From CALBRZ01 sp964511065 (GTDB lineage: Bacteria; Planctomycetota; Planctomycetia; Pirellulales; S012-138), in the NCBI GenBank assembly GCA_964511065.1, contig CAZEEG010000015.1, positions 1 through 64,000 of the forward strand: a stretch of DNA of 64,000 nucleotides, given 5' to 3'. Shown here one piece after another: positions 1 to 9,030 of the stretch (within the stretch, counting starts at the first letter, position 1; each line of letters starts with the position of its first letter). Made by a program: the position numbers and the translations under genes. Under the pieces are notes generated by a model, which was given only the letters and a program-made list of their open reading frames with translations, was not told where the DNA came from and did no database searches.

Positions 1-435
1 TCTGCCGTTTTCCAGCTCTGCCGTTTTCCAGCGCGATTGGCCGCGCTTCCAAGGGCCAGCACGAAAGTAAGCGGGCATTCGCTGCACAGGCATCAACAAA
101 CACCCTGCTCCAGGTCGCAAGGGGCGCCTCCTTGCAACCCGGGCCGGGCATTTAGGATGCACGGTCAACTTCGCAGACGTTACAGTCCACTGGGCCGCGA
201 CTTGGCACCCAGGGGTAGCGCCTGGAAAAGTTAACCGCGCACATACGCTTACACGTGCGGGTGCCGCCGAGTCGCTAGAAGATGCCCTCACGCGGACGAA
301 GGTACGGAAAGCCCGCGATCATTGGGGTTATAGCGCTCCTCGACGACCTGACGTACCTAATCTTCGTTGAAGCAACGTGCAGCGTTTGGACGTTTCAGGC
401 CGTGGTACGTTCGGCTTCTGGCGGGGCGTGACCGA
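1..435. other. Intergenic, no gene seen
   Basis: No convincing coding region. The window opens with a perfect tandem duplication of a 16-base unit, TCTGCCGTTTTCCAGC, at 1-16 and 17-32; more copies may lie outside the window. A 65-codon open frame at 37-234 has an arginine-rich, compositionally random translation and is not called. Confidence 0.5.
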
Positions 436-633
436 TCAGCACTCGTTGCAGAACTGATCGATTTCTTTCTCGGCCCGCTCCCGCTCGTAACCGTATTTCT
501 CCTGGAGTCGGCCGGCGAGTTCTTCGCGGCGGCCATCGATGCGGTCCACGTCGTCATCGGTGAGTTGGCCCCACTTCTGACGCAACTTGCCTTTGAATTG
601 CTTCCAATTGCCTTTGACTTGATCCCAATTCAT
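436..633 (-). CDS. CsbD-family stress protein
   Basis: A 65-residue soluble, highly charged protein beginning MNWDQVKGNWKQFKGK and carrying the KWGQLTDDD core, which is the classic CsbD (YjbJ-type) signature. CsbD proteins are abundant general-stress proteins of unknown biochemical role. The start at 633 is chosen because the family N-terminus begins exactly there and AAGGA lies upstream; the reading frame extends 20 codons further but that part is not CsbD-like. It ends in an unusual single Cys (FCNEC), giving two cysteines in the last five residues. A sigma-54-like promoter lies about 150 bases upstream on the same strand. A second CsbD module occurs at 60220. Confidence 0.93.
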   Translation of the reverse strand: MNWDQVKGNWKQFKGKLRQKWGQLTDDDVDRIDGRREELAGRLQEKYGYERERAEKEIDQFCNEC

Positions 634-782
634 GGGGTGATTCCTTAAACGGTATTGATGGTTCCGCTCATGTCCCAAGCGGCCGGCTCCCACGCATCAC
701 GCGGTGACTTCCTTAAGCACGAAGCCGCGATCAACCGTGTTGTTAGCGTTCGCCGCATGGGTGCGGTCGGGCGGAACGTAAT

Positions 783-798
783 TGCAAGCGTTGTGCCG
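783..798 (-). promoter_or_regulatory. Putative sigma-54 promoter for CsbD gene
   Basis: Read on the minus strand the site is CGGCACAACGCTTGCA: GG, ten bases, then GC. It matches the RpoN consensus TGGCACGnnnnTTGCW at all but the first and seventh positions. The -12 GC lies about 150 bases before the CsbD start codon. No experimental support. Confidence 0.55.
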
Positions 799-1219
799 AA
801 GACGGCTGCCTGTTGGTGTTGCCATCGGCCTGCCGGCAGGATGAAGCAAGCATTTGGCCCCGGCCGTTGCGCCGTGAAGCAGCACAGGACGGCCGCCCAA
901 GTTCGTTGGAATTTTGCTGCCTGATGCAGGGACTGGCCTGGGATAGACGGCTGTGAGACTCATGGTCGGCCGCAAGCCAGTTTGCCTGCCAGGCGTGCAT
1001 CACGGTCGGCCATTGATGGCCGCTAACCGGTGCTCCGGGGCATGCTGGGGGGTTGCCTTCACCTCGAAGGTCCGTTGCTGGTTGCAGCCATCTTCTGAAA
1101 GGCCGCTGGTTCTGCTGGCCAGCGGATCGTTCATCACACCAGCCGCTCATCACACGGCCATTAGGGCTCAACGTTCCAATCACCAGGGCAAGCGCTGCCC
1201 GCCGGTTTGACGCGGCAGG
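799..1219. other. Intergenic between divergent small stress genes
   Basis: Overlapping open frames on both strands here have random-looking Arg/Pro/Ala-rich translations and no family signature. I see no gene. The stretch separates the two divergent sigma-54-like promoters at 783-798 and 1220-1235. Confidence 0.45.
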
Positions 1220-1235
1220 CGGCATGTTGCTTGCA
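1220..1235 (+). promoter_or_regulatory. Putative sigma-54 promoter for DUF3309 gene
   Basis: CGGCATGTTGCTTGCA: GG-N10-GC with an intact GGCA -24 core and a perfect TTGCA -12 box. It lies 80 bases before the DUF3309 start codon. Motif recognised by eye only. Confidence 0.55.
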
Positions 1236-1314
1236 ATCGCAGAGCAACTGTGGCCGCAGGCGAATCGTTGCTGAGGCCGGGTTTCAACACCACGATGCGA
1301 GGGTAAGGACAGCC

Positions 1315-1470
1315 ATGGGTCTTTGGGAGATCGTACTGATCGTGCTCTTGGTATTGCTGCTGGCCGGTGCCTTGCCGATCTACCCTTACAGCCGAAGTTG
1401 GGGCTACGGTCCCAGTGGCGGATTGGTGACGATTCTTATCATCATTCTGATCTTGGTTCTGATCTTCTAG
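1315..1470 (+). CDS. DUF3309 small membrane protein
   Basis: A 51-residue protein, MGLWEIVLIVLLVLLL..., with two hydrophobic helices around the conserved SRSWGYGPSGG motif that defines DUF3309 (typically about 50 residues). Function is unknown; such proteins are usually found with envelope and general-stress genes. The ATG at 1315 is chosen over an upstream in-frame extension because the family starts there and AAGGA lies 6 bases before it. It is divergent from the CsbD gene and, like it, preceded by a sigma-54-like promoter. Confidence 0.9.
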   Translation: MGLWEIVLIVLLVLLLAGALPIYPYSRSWGYGPSGGLVTILIIILILVLIF

Positions 1471-1686
1471 GAGGGGGGCAGCACCGGGGCAATCCAATAC
1501 GCGCTGAGCCCTCTTTCCGCCCGTACCGGGCTGCGGCATAGGCAGTGCGCGGCCGACGTTGTACCCTTTAGGGAGATTGCACACCCCCGCTGGCCACGCC
1601 GCAACAGCGGCAACCAGGCAGCGCGGGAGAGGTTTGCATCCCTCTGGCGGATTTGCCGCGGGGTATTTCGTTTGCCGAGTGACCGC

Positions 1687-3501
1687 ATGGAATCGCACGA
1701 GCTTGCCCACCTGGAACTGCTGGCCGAAGTCGACGCCTTGCTGACCGATCTGCAGCATTGGGCCGACCGCGCGCCAACCTGGCCGCCGGCCCGAACCTGC
1801 CAGGCCTTGGTGCGGCGGCTTACCGAACGCACGCAGTCGCTGCGGGTCAGGCTCGATGCCCCGCTGGTGGTCGCCACGCTGGGCGGAACAGGCAGCGGTA
1901 AGAGTTCGCTGGTCAATGCACTGGTGGGCGAAGAAGTCACCCAGACCGGCCGCATCCGCCCCACCACCACCGATCCGGTGATGATCTGCCGCAGTGACGT
2001 GTCGCCGGAAATCATCGGCCTCGCGCCCGAGTTGGTCCGGACCGTACACCGCGACCTCCCCGGCTTGCACCACCTGGTGATTATTGACTGCCCCGACCCG
2101 GATACCACAGAGGACGAAGCGGCCTCGGCCACCAACCTGGCGCGGCTGAGGGCGATTCTGCCGCATTGCGACGTGCTGCTCGTCGTCTCCACGCAGCAAA
2201 AGTATCTCAATGCCCGAGTGGCCAAAGAACTGCGCGACGCTTCCGAGGGTTCGCACATGGTTTTTGTGCAAACCCACGCCGATCGCGATACCGACATCCG
2301 CGACGATTGGCGGGAGCACTTGCGCAAGCAGGGGATTGAACCCAGGGCGATGTTCTTTGTCGATTCGCTGGCGGCCTTTCGCGCGGTGCAAGCCGGGTTC
2401 AATCCGCCGGGCGATTTCGGGCGGTTGCTCGATCTGCTGAGCCGCGAGTTGGCGGGCAGTGCGGCCAACCGCATTCGCCGGGCTAACTTCCTCGACCTGC
2501 TCGCGCAAACCCTCGGCCGATGCAAAGCCAAGATTGACGAGGGGCTGCCGGCCGTTGAGCAGCTCAAGCAAGCACTGCACAAGAGCCGGTTGGAGCTGGG
2601 CGACAAGCTGGCGCAACAAATGCGTGACGAACTGCAGGCCAATCGCCGCGTTTGGGAAAACCGCCTGCTGGGCGAGATCGCCTCGCGCTGGGGATTCAGC
2701 CCCTTCTCGCTGGTGCTGCGGACCTTCCAGGGATTGGGAGGCCTGATCTCCGGCGCTGCACTGGTCCGGATGCGCACCCCGGCCCAACTGGCCATCTGGG
2801 GAGTCCTGGAGGGCGGCCGCCGGCTCCGCAGCAAAGCCATCGAAAGGAAAGCCGAGGCCTGGCAGCAGGCTCCCAACTGGGCCTGGAGCGAGGCCGACCT
2901 GGGTAAGGCGCGGTACCAGCTTGAAGGTTACGCCTTTGACGCCCAGTTGCCCAAGGACGCCCTCTCCGCGGAAGTCGTGCAGCGCGAAGCGGCCGCCGCC
3001 GGCCGCGAATTTGTCGCCAACGCCAGCAACGAGTTGCAGCGGGTGATCAGCGAGGAAGCCAAGCGCCGTACCGGCCGATTCAAACGAGGGGTCTTTGAAC
3101 TGGCGCTGATAATCCCGCTGGGGTTCATTCTGTTCCGGCTGGGCAAGAACTACTTCTACGATGCCTGGCTCGGCCCCGAGTTCGGATTCACCGAGCACGC
3201 CGTGCCGTTGCTGGGGTTTGACTTTTTCCTCCAGACGATGTTCTGGCTGCTGCTGTGGAGCGCGGCGCTGCTGTGGTTATTCACCCTAGGGTTGAGCAAA
3301 GGGCTGCGCGCCCAAGTTGGCAAGCTCGCTCAATCGTGGTCGCAATCCGACGCGCTCAAGCAGCTATTTGCCGGAATGGAGCAACAGGTTCAGGACGTCG
3401 AACAGTTCGAGAAAGAACGGCAGCGGCTGGAAGCTAAGGTGGAATCGCTGCGGGCCAGCCTGGCCGAGCCCAGCCCGATGCTCGGCCGCCGCTCCGCTTA
3501 G
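1687..3501 (+). CDS. Dynamin-like membrane GTPase
   Basis: 604 residues. The P-loop GGTGSGKSS is at residues 66-74, a DCPDPDTT switch (G3) follows around 135-145, and QTHAD looks like a degenerate G4 base-recognition motif. After a helical middle region with predicted coiled coil come two hydrophobic segments (about residues 470-495 and 505-540) and a C-terminal coiled coil. This GTPase-helix-paired-membrane-segment layout resembles bacterial dynamin-like proteins, which remodel or protect membranes. The frame also offers a TTG five codons earlier (1672); ATG 1687 is preferred. It stands alone, converging on the export operon with a 57-base gap. GTPase is secure; dynamin-like is inference. 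Confidence 0.8.
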   Translation: MESHELAHLELLAEVDALLTDLQHWADRAPTWPPARTCQALVRRLTERTQSLRVRLDAPLVVATLGGTGSGKSSLVNALVGEEVTQTGRIRPTTTDPVMICRSDVSPEIIGLAPELVRTVHRDLPGLHHLVIIDCPDPDTTEDEAASATNLARLRAILPHCDVLLVVSTQQKYLNARVAKELRDASEGSHMVFVQTHADRDTDIRDDWREHLRKQGIEPRAMFFVDSLAAFRAVQAGFNPPGDFGRLLDLLSRELAGSAANRIRRANFLDLLAQTLGRCKAKIDEGLPAVEQLKQALHKSRLELGDKLAQQMRDELQANRRVWENRLLGEIASRWGFSPFSLVLRTFQGLGGLISGAALVRMRTPAQLAIWGVLEGGRRLRSKAIERKAEAWQQAPNWAWSEADLGKARYQLEGYAFDAQLPKDALSAEVVQREAAAAGREFVANASNELQRVISEEAKRRTGRFKRGVFELALIIPLGFILFRLGKNYFYDAWLGPEFGFTEHAVPLLGFDFFLQTMFWLLLWSAALLWLFTLGLSKGLRAQVGKLAQSWSQSDALKQLFAGMEQQVQDVEQFEKERQRLEAKVESLRASLAEPSPMLGRRSA

Positions 3502-3558
3502 GCGGCGCGCCGAGTTCCGTCGTTTGGGCTTGATCTGGCACACACGCGCTAGCCGGGC

Positions 3559-4878
3559 CTACTCGTGTCGCAGGGCTTCCACCGGGTGCATGTTGGCCGC
3601 CCGCCGAGCCGGGTACACGCCAAAGGCCACGCCAATCAACACGCTGATGGCAAACGCCAGCGGGATCGACCAGTACACGATCACCGGCTCCACACTTTTC
3701 ATCACGTCGGGCAGGCTCTGCATCACGTCGGGGATGCTGCGGTCCAGAATCCACCGCACGAATCGGATGAAGGGCCGGCACAGCAGGCCGCCCAGCACGC
3801 CGGTGATGCCGCCGGCGGTCGAGAGCACCACGGTTTCGATCAGGAACTGCCGCACGATATCGCGCCGCTTGGCCCCCAGGGCGCGGCGGATGCCAATTTC
3901 CCGCGTCCGCTCGGTCACGGTCGCCAGCATGATGTTCATGATGCCGATCCCGCCCACGATCAGCGAGATGGCAGCCATCAACCCCATGAATGCCATGAAC
4001 AGCATCTTGGTGGTCCTGGCTTGTTCGAGCAGTTCCTTGGGGACGACCACCGCGTAATCGTCTTCGCGGTGGTAGCGGGCGAGCGTGTCTTTGACCAGTT
4101 CGGCCGTTTCGTTGACGTTGTCGATATGGTTGATCCGCAGCGTGATTTGGCTCAGCTCGACGATCTCGAAGCTGAACGATCCTGCCTGCCGATGCACAAT
4201 GAACTCGCCGATCCGCGACCAGAGCGTGCTGATCGGCACGTAGATATCGCGGTCGAATTCTTGTGCAGCAAGCGAACCGCCAATCCCCGCCGACGGCGAC
4301 CGGGATTTCATCACCCCGACGACCACGAAGTATTGTTCCTGGGCTTGGACGGCCTGGCCGATGGGGTCGTCAAACGGGAACAGGGTGCGGGCCACTTCGG
4401 CCCCCAGCACGCACACCGGGTTCTTGCCGGCAACCTCGGCGGCGGTGAGAAAGTGCCCCCGGTCCAGTTCGAGCTGCAGCACGTTGGCATAGCCCGAGGT
4501 GCAACCCACCAGCCGCCCTTCCAGGTTCCGCGGTCCGGCCGAGAGTTGGGTCGGAATCTCGCGGATCATGATGGCTTCGCGGATGGTGGGAATGGTATCC
4601 ACCAGACGGTCGTAGTCGGCGCGGTTCACGCCGTAGACGGGCGCCCCACCCGATTGCGAGAGGGTGGAAGGCTTGACGGTGCGGATGATGATGTTGTCGG
4701 CGCCCAGGCTGGCAATCTGCTCCTGGGCCTTGATGCTGATCCCCTCGCCGATGGCCAGCAGCCAGATCACGCTGGACACGCCCACGAAGATGCCCAGGAT
4801 CGTGAGCAGCGATCGCAGCGGGTGCAGCAGCAGGCTTTTGACACCCAGTTTCCAGGGTCTGAAGAAGGCCGCAATCAT
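3559..4878 (-). CDS. MacB-type ABC transporter permease
   Basis: 439 residues with one N-terminal transmembrane helix (about 20-45, LTILGIFVGVSSVIWLLA), a periplasmic MacB core domain, and three C-terminal helices of the FtsX domain, including the EIGIRRALGAKRRDI cytoplasmic loop. These are the marks of MacB/LolC-type permeases that use ATP hydrolysis to drive extrusion of periplasmic substrates (antibiotics, peptides, lipids) rather than to cross the inner membrane. Its ATG overlaps the stop of the upstream ATPase by 4 bases (ATGA), so the two are translationally coupled. Third gene of the HlyD-ATPase-permease operon. The substrate cannot be read from the sequence. Confidence 0.93.
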   Translation of the reverse strand: MIAAFFRPWKLGVKSLLLHPLRSLLTILGIFVGVSSVIWLLAIGEGISIKAQEQIASLGADNIIIRTVKPSTLSQSGGAPVYGVNRADYDRLVDTIPTIREAIMIREIPTQLSAGPRNLEGRLVGCTSGYANVLQLELDRGHFLTAAEVAGKNPVCVLGAEVARTLFPFDDPIGQAVQAQEQYFVVVGVMKSRSPSAGIGGSLAAQEFDRDIYVPISTLWSRIGEFIVHRQAGSFSFEIVELSQITLRINHIDNVNETAELVKDTLARYHREDDYAVVVPKELLEQARTTKMLFMAFMGLMAAISLIVGGIGIMNIMLATVTERTREIGIRRALGAKRRDIVRQFLIETVVLSTAGGITGVLGGLLCRPFIRFVRWILDRSIPDVMQSLPDVMKSVEPVIVYWSIPLAFAISVLIGVAFGVYPARRAANMHPVEALRHE

Positions 4879-5579
4879 CGCAGGCGCTCATCGGATTGAA
4901 TGAGGCCATCCCGCAGGCGGATCACGCGGCGGGCCCGGGCGGCCACGTCGTCTTCGTGCGTGACCATGATAATGGTCTTGCCCTGCTGATTCAGTTGTTC
5001 CAGCAGTTCGAGAATGCTGGCCGTGGTGACGGAGTCGAGGTTCCCCGTCGGTTCGTCGGCCAGCATGAAGTAGGGGTTATTGACGAGGCTGCGGGCAATG
5101 GCGGCGCGTTGCTGCTGGCCGCCGGAAAGCTGCGAGGGCCGGTGTCCCAGGCGGCTTCCCAGCCCTACGAGTTTTGCCAGTTCGATGCAGCGCTTGCGGT
5201 CCTCGGGAGTGATGCGGCCGCGGTAGGACAGGGGAACTTCGATGTTCTCCACCACGGTCAACTGGGGAATCAGGTTGTACGACTGGAACACAAACCCGAT
5301 GCGGTTGGCGCGAATTTCCGATAGCTGATCGTCGTTGAGCTTGGCCACATCGTCAGGACCGAGGATGAACTTGCCAGAGGTGGGGCGGTCTAAACAGCCC
5401 AGCAGGTTCAACAGGGTCGACTTGCCCGAACCCGATGGCCCCATGATGGCGATATAGTCACCCTGCGGTACGTCGAAGGTCACGCCGGCCAGCGCATGCA
5501 CATTTTCCCCGCCCAGGTGATAGGTCTTCCGCAGATCGACGATCTGCGCGGCAAGTTCGGTCGGGGCGGCAGTCAGCAT
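4875..5579 (-). CDS. MacB/LolD-type ABC ATPase
   Basis: 234 residues: Walker A GPSGSGKST (47-55), Q-loop FQSYNLIPQLT, ABC signature LSGGQQQRAAIARSL, Walker B FMLADEPTGNLDS and the switch His in MVTHEDD. The spacing and the LDRPTSG motif place it in the MacB/LolD/FtsE family. The start at 5579 is inferred from family length; the frame stays open upstream with a Pro/Arg-rich stretch that is not homologous, and no clear Shine-Dalgarno is present. It partners the permease that overlaps its stop and the HlyD protein upstream. Confidence 0.93.
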   Translation of the reverse strand: MLTAAPTELAAQIVDLRKTYHLGGENVHALAGVTFDVPQGDYIAIMGPSGSGKSTLLNLLGCLDRPTSGKFILGPDDVAKLNDDQLSEIRANRIGFVFQSYNLIPQLTVVENIEVPLSYRGRITPEDRKRCIELAKLVGLGSRLGHRPSQLSGGQQQRAAIARSLVNNPYFMLADEPTGNLDSVTTASILELLEQLNQQGKTIIMVTHEDDVAARARRVIRLRDGLIQSDERLR

Positions 5580-5759
5580 GGCAACAGCAAGGTGGTTTCC
5601 AGGCCCGGAGGCCAAAGGAGGAAGCGCGCCAAGGGGCGCAGGTTCATGGCAACGGCGCGGGGGGCACCCGCGCGACCGGCCTGTGGATGCAATGGCGGCC
5701 AAGCGGCAGGCATGGCCGCCCGCCGCGGAAGCTTTCCAGGCCGCCACAAAGGGCAGGTA

Positions 5760-7436
5760 TTAGCCGCCGGTTTCATTGCCGACGCGCGTATCGGGCTGCG
5801 ACCGCTGAATACCGCCCCGGCTTTCTTGGGCCTGGGCCGTGTTGGCAGCGGGCGGGTTGGCAGCGGGCGGGTTGTGTCCGCCCTGCTGATCGGACCCGAG
5901 GGGCCGGCCCGGGGCCGACGCCGACGAAACCCTCGGCGCCTGGCCATCGGGGAGGGGGCTCCAGCGGTTCTGGACAATGGCTTCATCGCGGCGCACGTCG
6001 GGCAGGTCCTGCGTGTCGATGAACTTGTCGGGGTTCTGGAGCACGACTTCGCCTTCGGAGATGCCCTCGCGGATGACGACAAACTTCTCGTTGCTCGAAC
6101 CCAGCTCAACCCGGCGTACTTCGCGGCGGCCATTGGCCGACACCACGCAGTAGTGCTGCTTGCCGTGCGGATAGACCGCCTGCACCGGCACCAGCAGCGC
6201 ATCGTCCTGCTGCTCCAGCAGAATGGTGACCTGCGCCGCCAAACCGGGCCGCATGTTGTTGGGCGGATCGAGCACTTCCACGTAGCAGGCGTAATCCTTC
6301 ACGTTGGAAGACGACCATCGCGTGGGGATCGGGTAGCTGTCCACCCGAACCACCCGGCCGTTCAAAACGTCGCCCCAGCTTGAATCCAAGCGGATGCGGG
6401 CGGGCATGCCCTCGCGAACCAGCGCCACCCGTGATTCGTTGACCTTGGTCTTGACCTGCATATGGGTCGTATCGGGCAGGCGGAACATCACCTGCCGCTC
6501 GCGGACCAGGGCGCCTTCGATGATATCCGGCTCATCCGACCGGCGGCCGCGATCGTTGGCATACACCACTTCGCCGGGTGTGGGTGCCCGGACCAGGCAG
6601 TTCTCAATCTGCTGCTGGATGTCCTGCAGCTTGGCCACATCCAATTCGTAGGTCTTGAGCGCCGAATCGTAGTTGGCCTTGGCGATCTTGATATCGCTCT
6701 CCAACTGCTTGAGCATCTTCTCCTTGTTGAAGTCGCGCAGCACCCGCAGCTTGGTCTGGGCGGTTTCCATTTCGTTGCGGGCCTTGTCGACGGCAAACTC
6801 GTCGGCATCCAACTGCAGCGGCGACAGATAGCCCTTGCTCGCCAGGCGACGGCTGTACTTGGCAAACTGCATGGCCCGCCGCAGGTTCTCCTCCGCCACC
6901 AGCATCTCGTTCAGAATCAGTTGCTCTTCCTGCTTGAACGTGCCTTCGAGATACTCCAGCCGCGCGATCAACGCCGTTTCATACACATTGCGGGCTTGCG
7001 TCACAGCGGCCTGCGACGTGTTGCACACAATCTGCTGTTGCTGCAACTCGGCCTGAAGTGCCGAATCGTCGAGCTTGGCCAGAACGTCGCCCTGCTGGAC
7101 GTAAGTGCCCTCGGGAATGATTTCCAGGATGGCGGTTGCACTGCCCTTGACCTGGCAGCGCACTTCCACGTTGCGGGAGCTTTCCAGTTCGCCGCGCTCG
7201 CTGGTTTCGTAGACAAAGGTGGTTCGCCGCACGACGTATTCAAACGGCGTGGCCTCCTCGACTTCGCCCGGCTTCAGGTAGTACCAGGCGGCACCGGCGC
7301 CGGCACCGACCACGATCAGCGCAAACAGTACCATGGTCCACGAGACGCCGGCCCGATGGCGGCCCGCGCGACGAGGCCCGCGGCCGGGCAACCCATGCCA
7401 CTTCCCTGCGCTGGATGCGGATGCTGTGCTGGGCAT
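5760..7436 (-). CDS. HlyD-family periplasmic adaptor
   Basis: 558 residues. A basic N-terminus is followed by one transmembrane helix (MVLFALIVVGAGAGAAWYY, about 35-53), then a split biotinyl-lipoyl hairpin (EGTYVQQGDVLAKLDDS), a long coiled coil, and a beta-barrel/membrane-proximal region. This is a MacA/HlyD adaptor that would link the MacB-type pump to an outer-membrane channel. The C-terminus is a low-complexity Pro/Ala/Gln tail; a 15-base tandem duplication at 5842-5871 encodes PPAAN twice. ATG 7436 is chosen because it sits just ahead of the membrane helix; Shine-Dalgarno is weak. First gene of the three-gene operon, 180 bases before the ATPase. Confidence 0.88.
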   Translation of the reverse strand: MPSTASASSAGKWHGLPGRGPRRAGRHRAGVSWTMVLFALIVVGAGAGAAWYYLKPGEVEEATPFEYVVRRTTFVYETSERGELESSRNVEVRCQVKGSATAILEIIPEGTYVQQGDVLAKLDDSALQAELQQQQIVCNTSQAAVTQARNVYETALIARLEYLEGTFKQEEQLILNEMLVAEENLRRAMQFAKYSRRLASKGYLSPLQLDADEFAVDKARNEMETAQTKLRVLRDFNKEKMLKQLESDIKIAKANYDSALKTYELDVAKLQDIQQQIENCLVRAPTPGEVVYANDRGRRSDEPDIIEGALVRERQVMFRLPDTTHMQVKTKVNESRVALVREGMPARIRLDSSWGDVLNGRVVRVDSYPIPTRWSSSNVKDYACYVEVLDPPNNMRPGLAAQVTILLEQQDDALLVPVQAVYPHGKQHYCVVSANGRREVRRVELGSSNEKFVVIREGISEGEVVLQNPDKFIDTQDLPDVRRDEAIVQNRWSPLPDGQAPRVSSASAPGRPLGSDQQGGHNPPAANPPAANTAQAQESRGGIQRSQPDTRVGNETGG

Positions 7437-8077
7437 GAGCTCTGTGAGCCGTGCTGTCGGCAGGTCGCTATTCGATCGCTGCGCCGGCCGGGTGGCAACC
7501 GGAGCTGCAGGCGCAAGCGGACATTGACGATCAGGTGGGCGGGCGGTGGCAGGATATAACATGGCAGGCAGGCTCCTGGTGGCACAGGATGCTTTGCAGG
7601 TGGGAATGGCGCAAGCACGCCATGTTGAACATTCTAGACGTTCGCTGCGCTAACAGCCAAGAGAAAGACGACCACGGTCTGATAATTTCGGCCGTTGACT
7701 CCCCGCTACGCAACCGATTGCCCTGGTTCAACTTGCGACTTCGTTTGGGCCTGGCGCTGCGCGTCAGCCATCCCCCACCTTGCGTAATTGCCCCGATTCT
7801 CCCCCTCGCGCGGCGGCGCAAACGCTGCATGCAGCGCGGCGCACCCCGCCCTATCAATACTAACCCCGATTGCGGCCGGGAGTATCGCGACCGGCTCAAA
7901 GGGGCGAATCAACGCCCGGTGCGACGGCCTGCCCGCCGGGCCGTCGGCACCGGGAGAATCGAGGGCCAGCATCGCCCACCGGCGATTGTGCCAGCGGGCG
8001 TGCCACGGCCCGGTGAGCCGCGTTTCTGCGGGGCCGGCGGGGCTTAACCTGCTGGCCAAGCACGGGGCTTGAGCCAA
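7437..8077. other. Intergenic, no gene seen
   Basis: About 640 bases between the HlyD start and the end of the HMA gene. Open frames on both strands are short and Arg/Pro-rich with no family motif. No hairpin terminator or strong promoter was recognised. Confidence 0.45.
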
Positions 8078-8428
8078 TTACGATTGAGGTTTCTTGCTGT
8101 ACACACCGCCATTGGGAGTGCTCAGCTTGACAACTTCAAACCCGGCCCCTTCCACGGCTTCCCACAACGCCCGCAGCGAAGGTGCCTTGTTCTGCTGCGG
8201 CACCACGTAGGCCGTGTGAGCTTCCAGCTTGGCTTTTACGCGCAGCACGCCGGGTACCGCATACACCTTGGCGGCAATCTTCTTGGCGCAGGCAACGCAG
8301 TGCATGTCAGTTACCTGAATGTGGATCATCTGGCTGGTATCTTCCTCGGCCTTGACCGGCGAGGAGCACAGGGCCAGCAAAGCTACCGCGGTCAGCACCG
8401 CAAACAGGGCCATCCAGGAACGCTTCAT
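8078..8428 (-). CDS. Secreted HMA-domain metal-binding protein
   Basis: 116 residues with a signal peptide (MKRSWMALFAVLTAVALLALCSS) and a heavy-metal-associated fold whose metal loop is MHCVACAKK, cysteines 44 and 47. Such ferredoxin-like domains bind Cu(I), Zn or Hg(II). Cytoplasmic copper chaperones of this family lack a signal; this one is exported, so a periplasmic metal scavenger or sensor is more likely. The Cys at 21 could suggest a lipoprotein, but LLAL-C is a poor lipobox. GGAGA lies 6 bases before the ATG. It follows a lipoprotein gene by 62 bases on the same strand and may be co-transcribed. Confidence 0.88.
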   Translation of the reverse strand: MKRSWMALFAVLTAVALLALCSSPVKAEEDTSQMIHIQVTDMHCVACAKKIAAKVYAVPGVLRVKAKLEAHTAYVVPQQNKAPSLRALWEAVEGAGFEVVKLSTPNGGVYSKKPQS

Positions 8429-8490
8429 CGTTGTCTCCGTTGCGAGTGACGAGCTATGTGCTATGGCGATGCCAGGTGAGCAAGGGGTCG

Positions 8491-9030
8491 TTACCGGCGG
8501 ACGTACAGCCCATCGGCGGCCACCACCACGTAACCCAAGGCGTCGCGGTGGACTTTGCCGCGCACCACCACCATGGCTTTGTCGGTCAGTTCAAACAGTT
8601 GCCGGGCATCCAGCGGCAGCAATTGGCCGGAGCTGTCTTCAAACCGCACGACCGCCAGGCCGGCCGACGCGTTGTCTTTCTTCTTCTTGCAAAACGGGCA
8701 GCTGTCGCCCGTGCAGCCCTCGTGGGCTTCTGCTTCCAGTTCCAGCAGCGTGGCGGGATCGGCCATGATGAAAGAGGCTTTGCCCGCCGTCCAAGGTTCG
8801 GCCACGCCGCCGATCTGCCCCACCAGCACGGCTTCCTTTGCTTCAAGGCTGCCTTCAGACAGCTCCAGAATGCTCAGGGCGCCGTCAGGTTCCTCGGTAA
8901 GCAGCAACTTCGCCCGATGCTCGGCAACCACCTGGGGATCGACCTCAACCACCTCGACACCCTGGCCGCAGCCCGACGCCAGCGCGACGGCCACAACCCA
9001 GGGGGCCAACCACCCGTGGCGGTACGACAT
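8491..9030 (-). CDS. Cys-motif lipoprotein, function unknown
   Basis: 179 residues beginning with a lipoprotein signal peptide ending LASG-C21. The mature part is soluble and acidic, with a distinctive C106-x4-C111-x2-C114 cluster followed by four lysines (KKKK). The C-terminal half ends in beta-strand-like sequence (VVVRGKVHRDALGYVVVAADGLYVRR), compatible with an OB-like fold. I recognise no named family. The start is secured by AGGAG 8 bases upstream. It lies just upstream of the HMA metallochaperone, so a role in periplasmic metal handling is a reasonable guess. Confidence 0.85.
   Translation of the reverse strand: MSYRHGWLAPWVVAVALASGCGQGVEVVEVDPQVVAEHRAKLLLTEEPDGALSILELSEGSLEAKEAVLVGQIGGVAEPWTAGKASFIMADPATLLELEAEAHEGCTGDSCPFCKKKKDNASAGLAVVRFEDSSGQLLPLDARQLFELTDKAMVVVRGKVHRDALGYVVVAADGLYVRR

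Noticed and set aside
37..234. 65-codon plus-strand open frame at the window start
   Set aside because: Arg/Pro/Ser-rich random translation, no Shine-Dalgarno or family resemblance.
1180..3198. 672-codon minus-strand open frame opposite the GTPase gene
   Set aside because: It is the GC-biased antisense of a gene with clear P-loop and membrane segments; its own translation has no family motif.
3565..4899. 444-codon plus-strand frame opposite the MacB-type permease
   Set aside because: His-rich antisense shadow; the minus frame has FtsX domain helices and a translational overlap with its ATPase.
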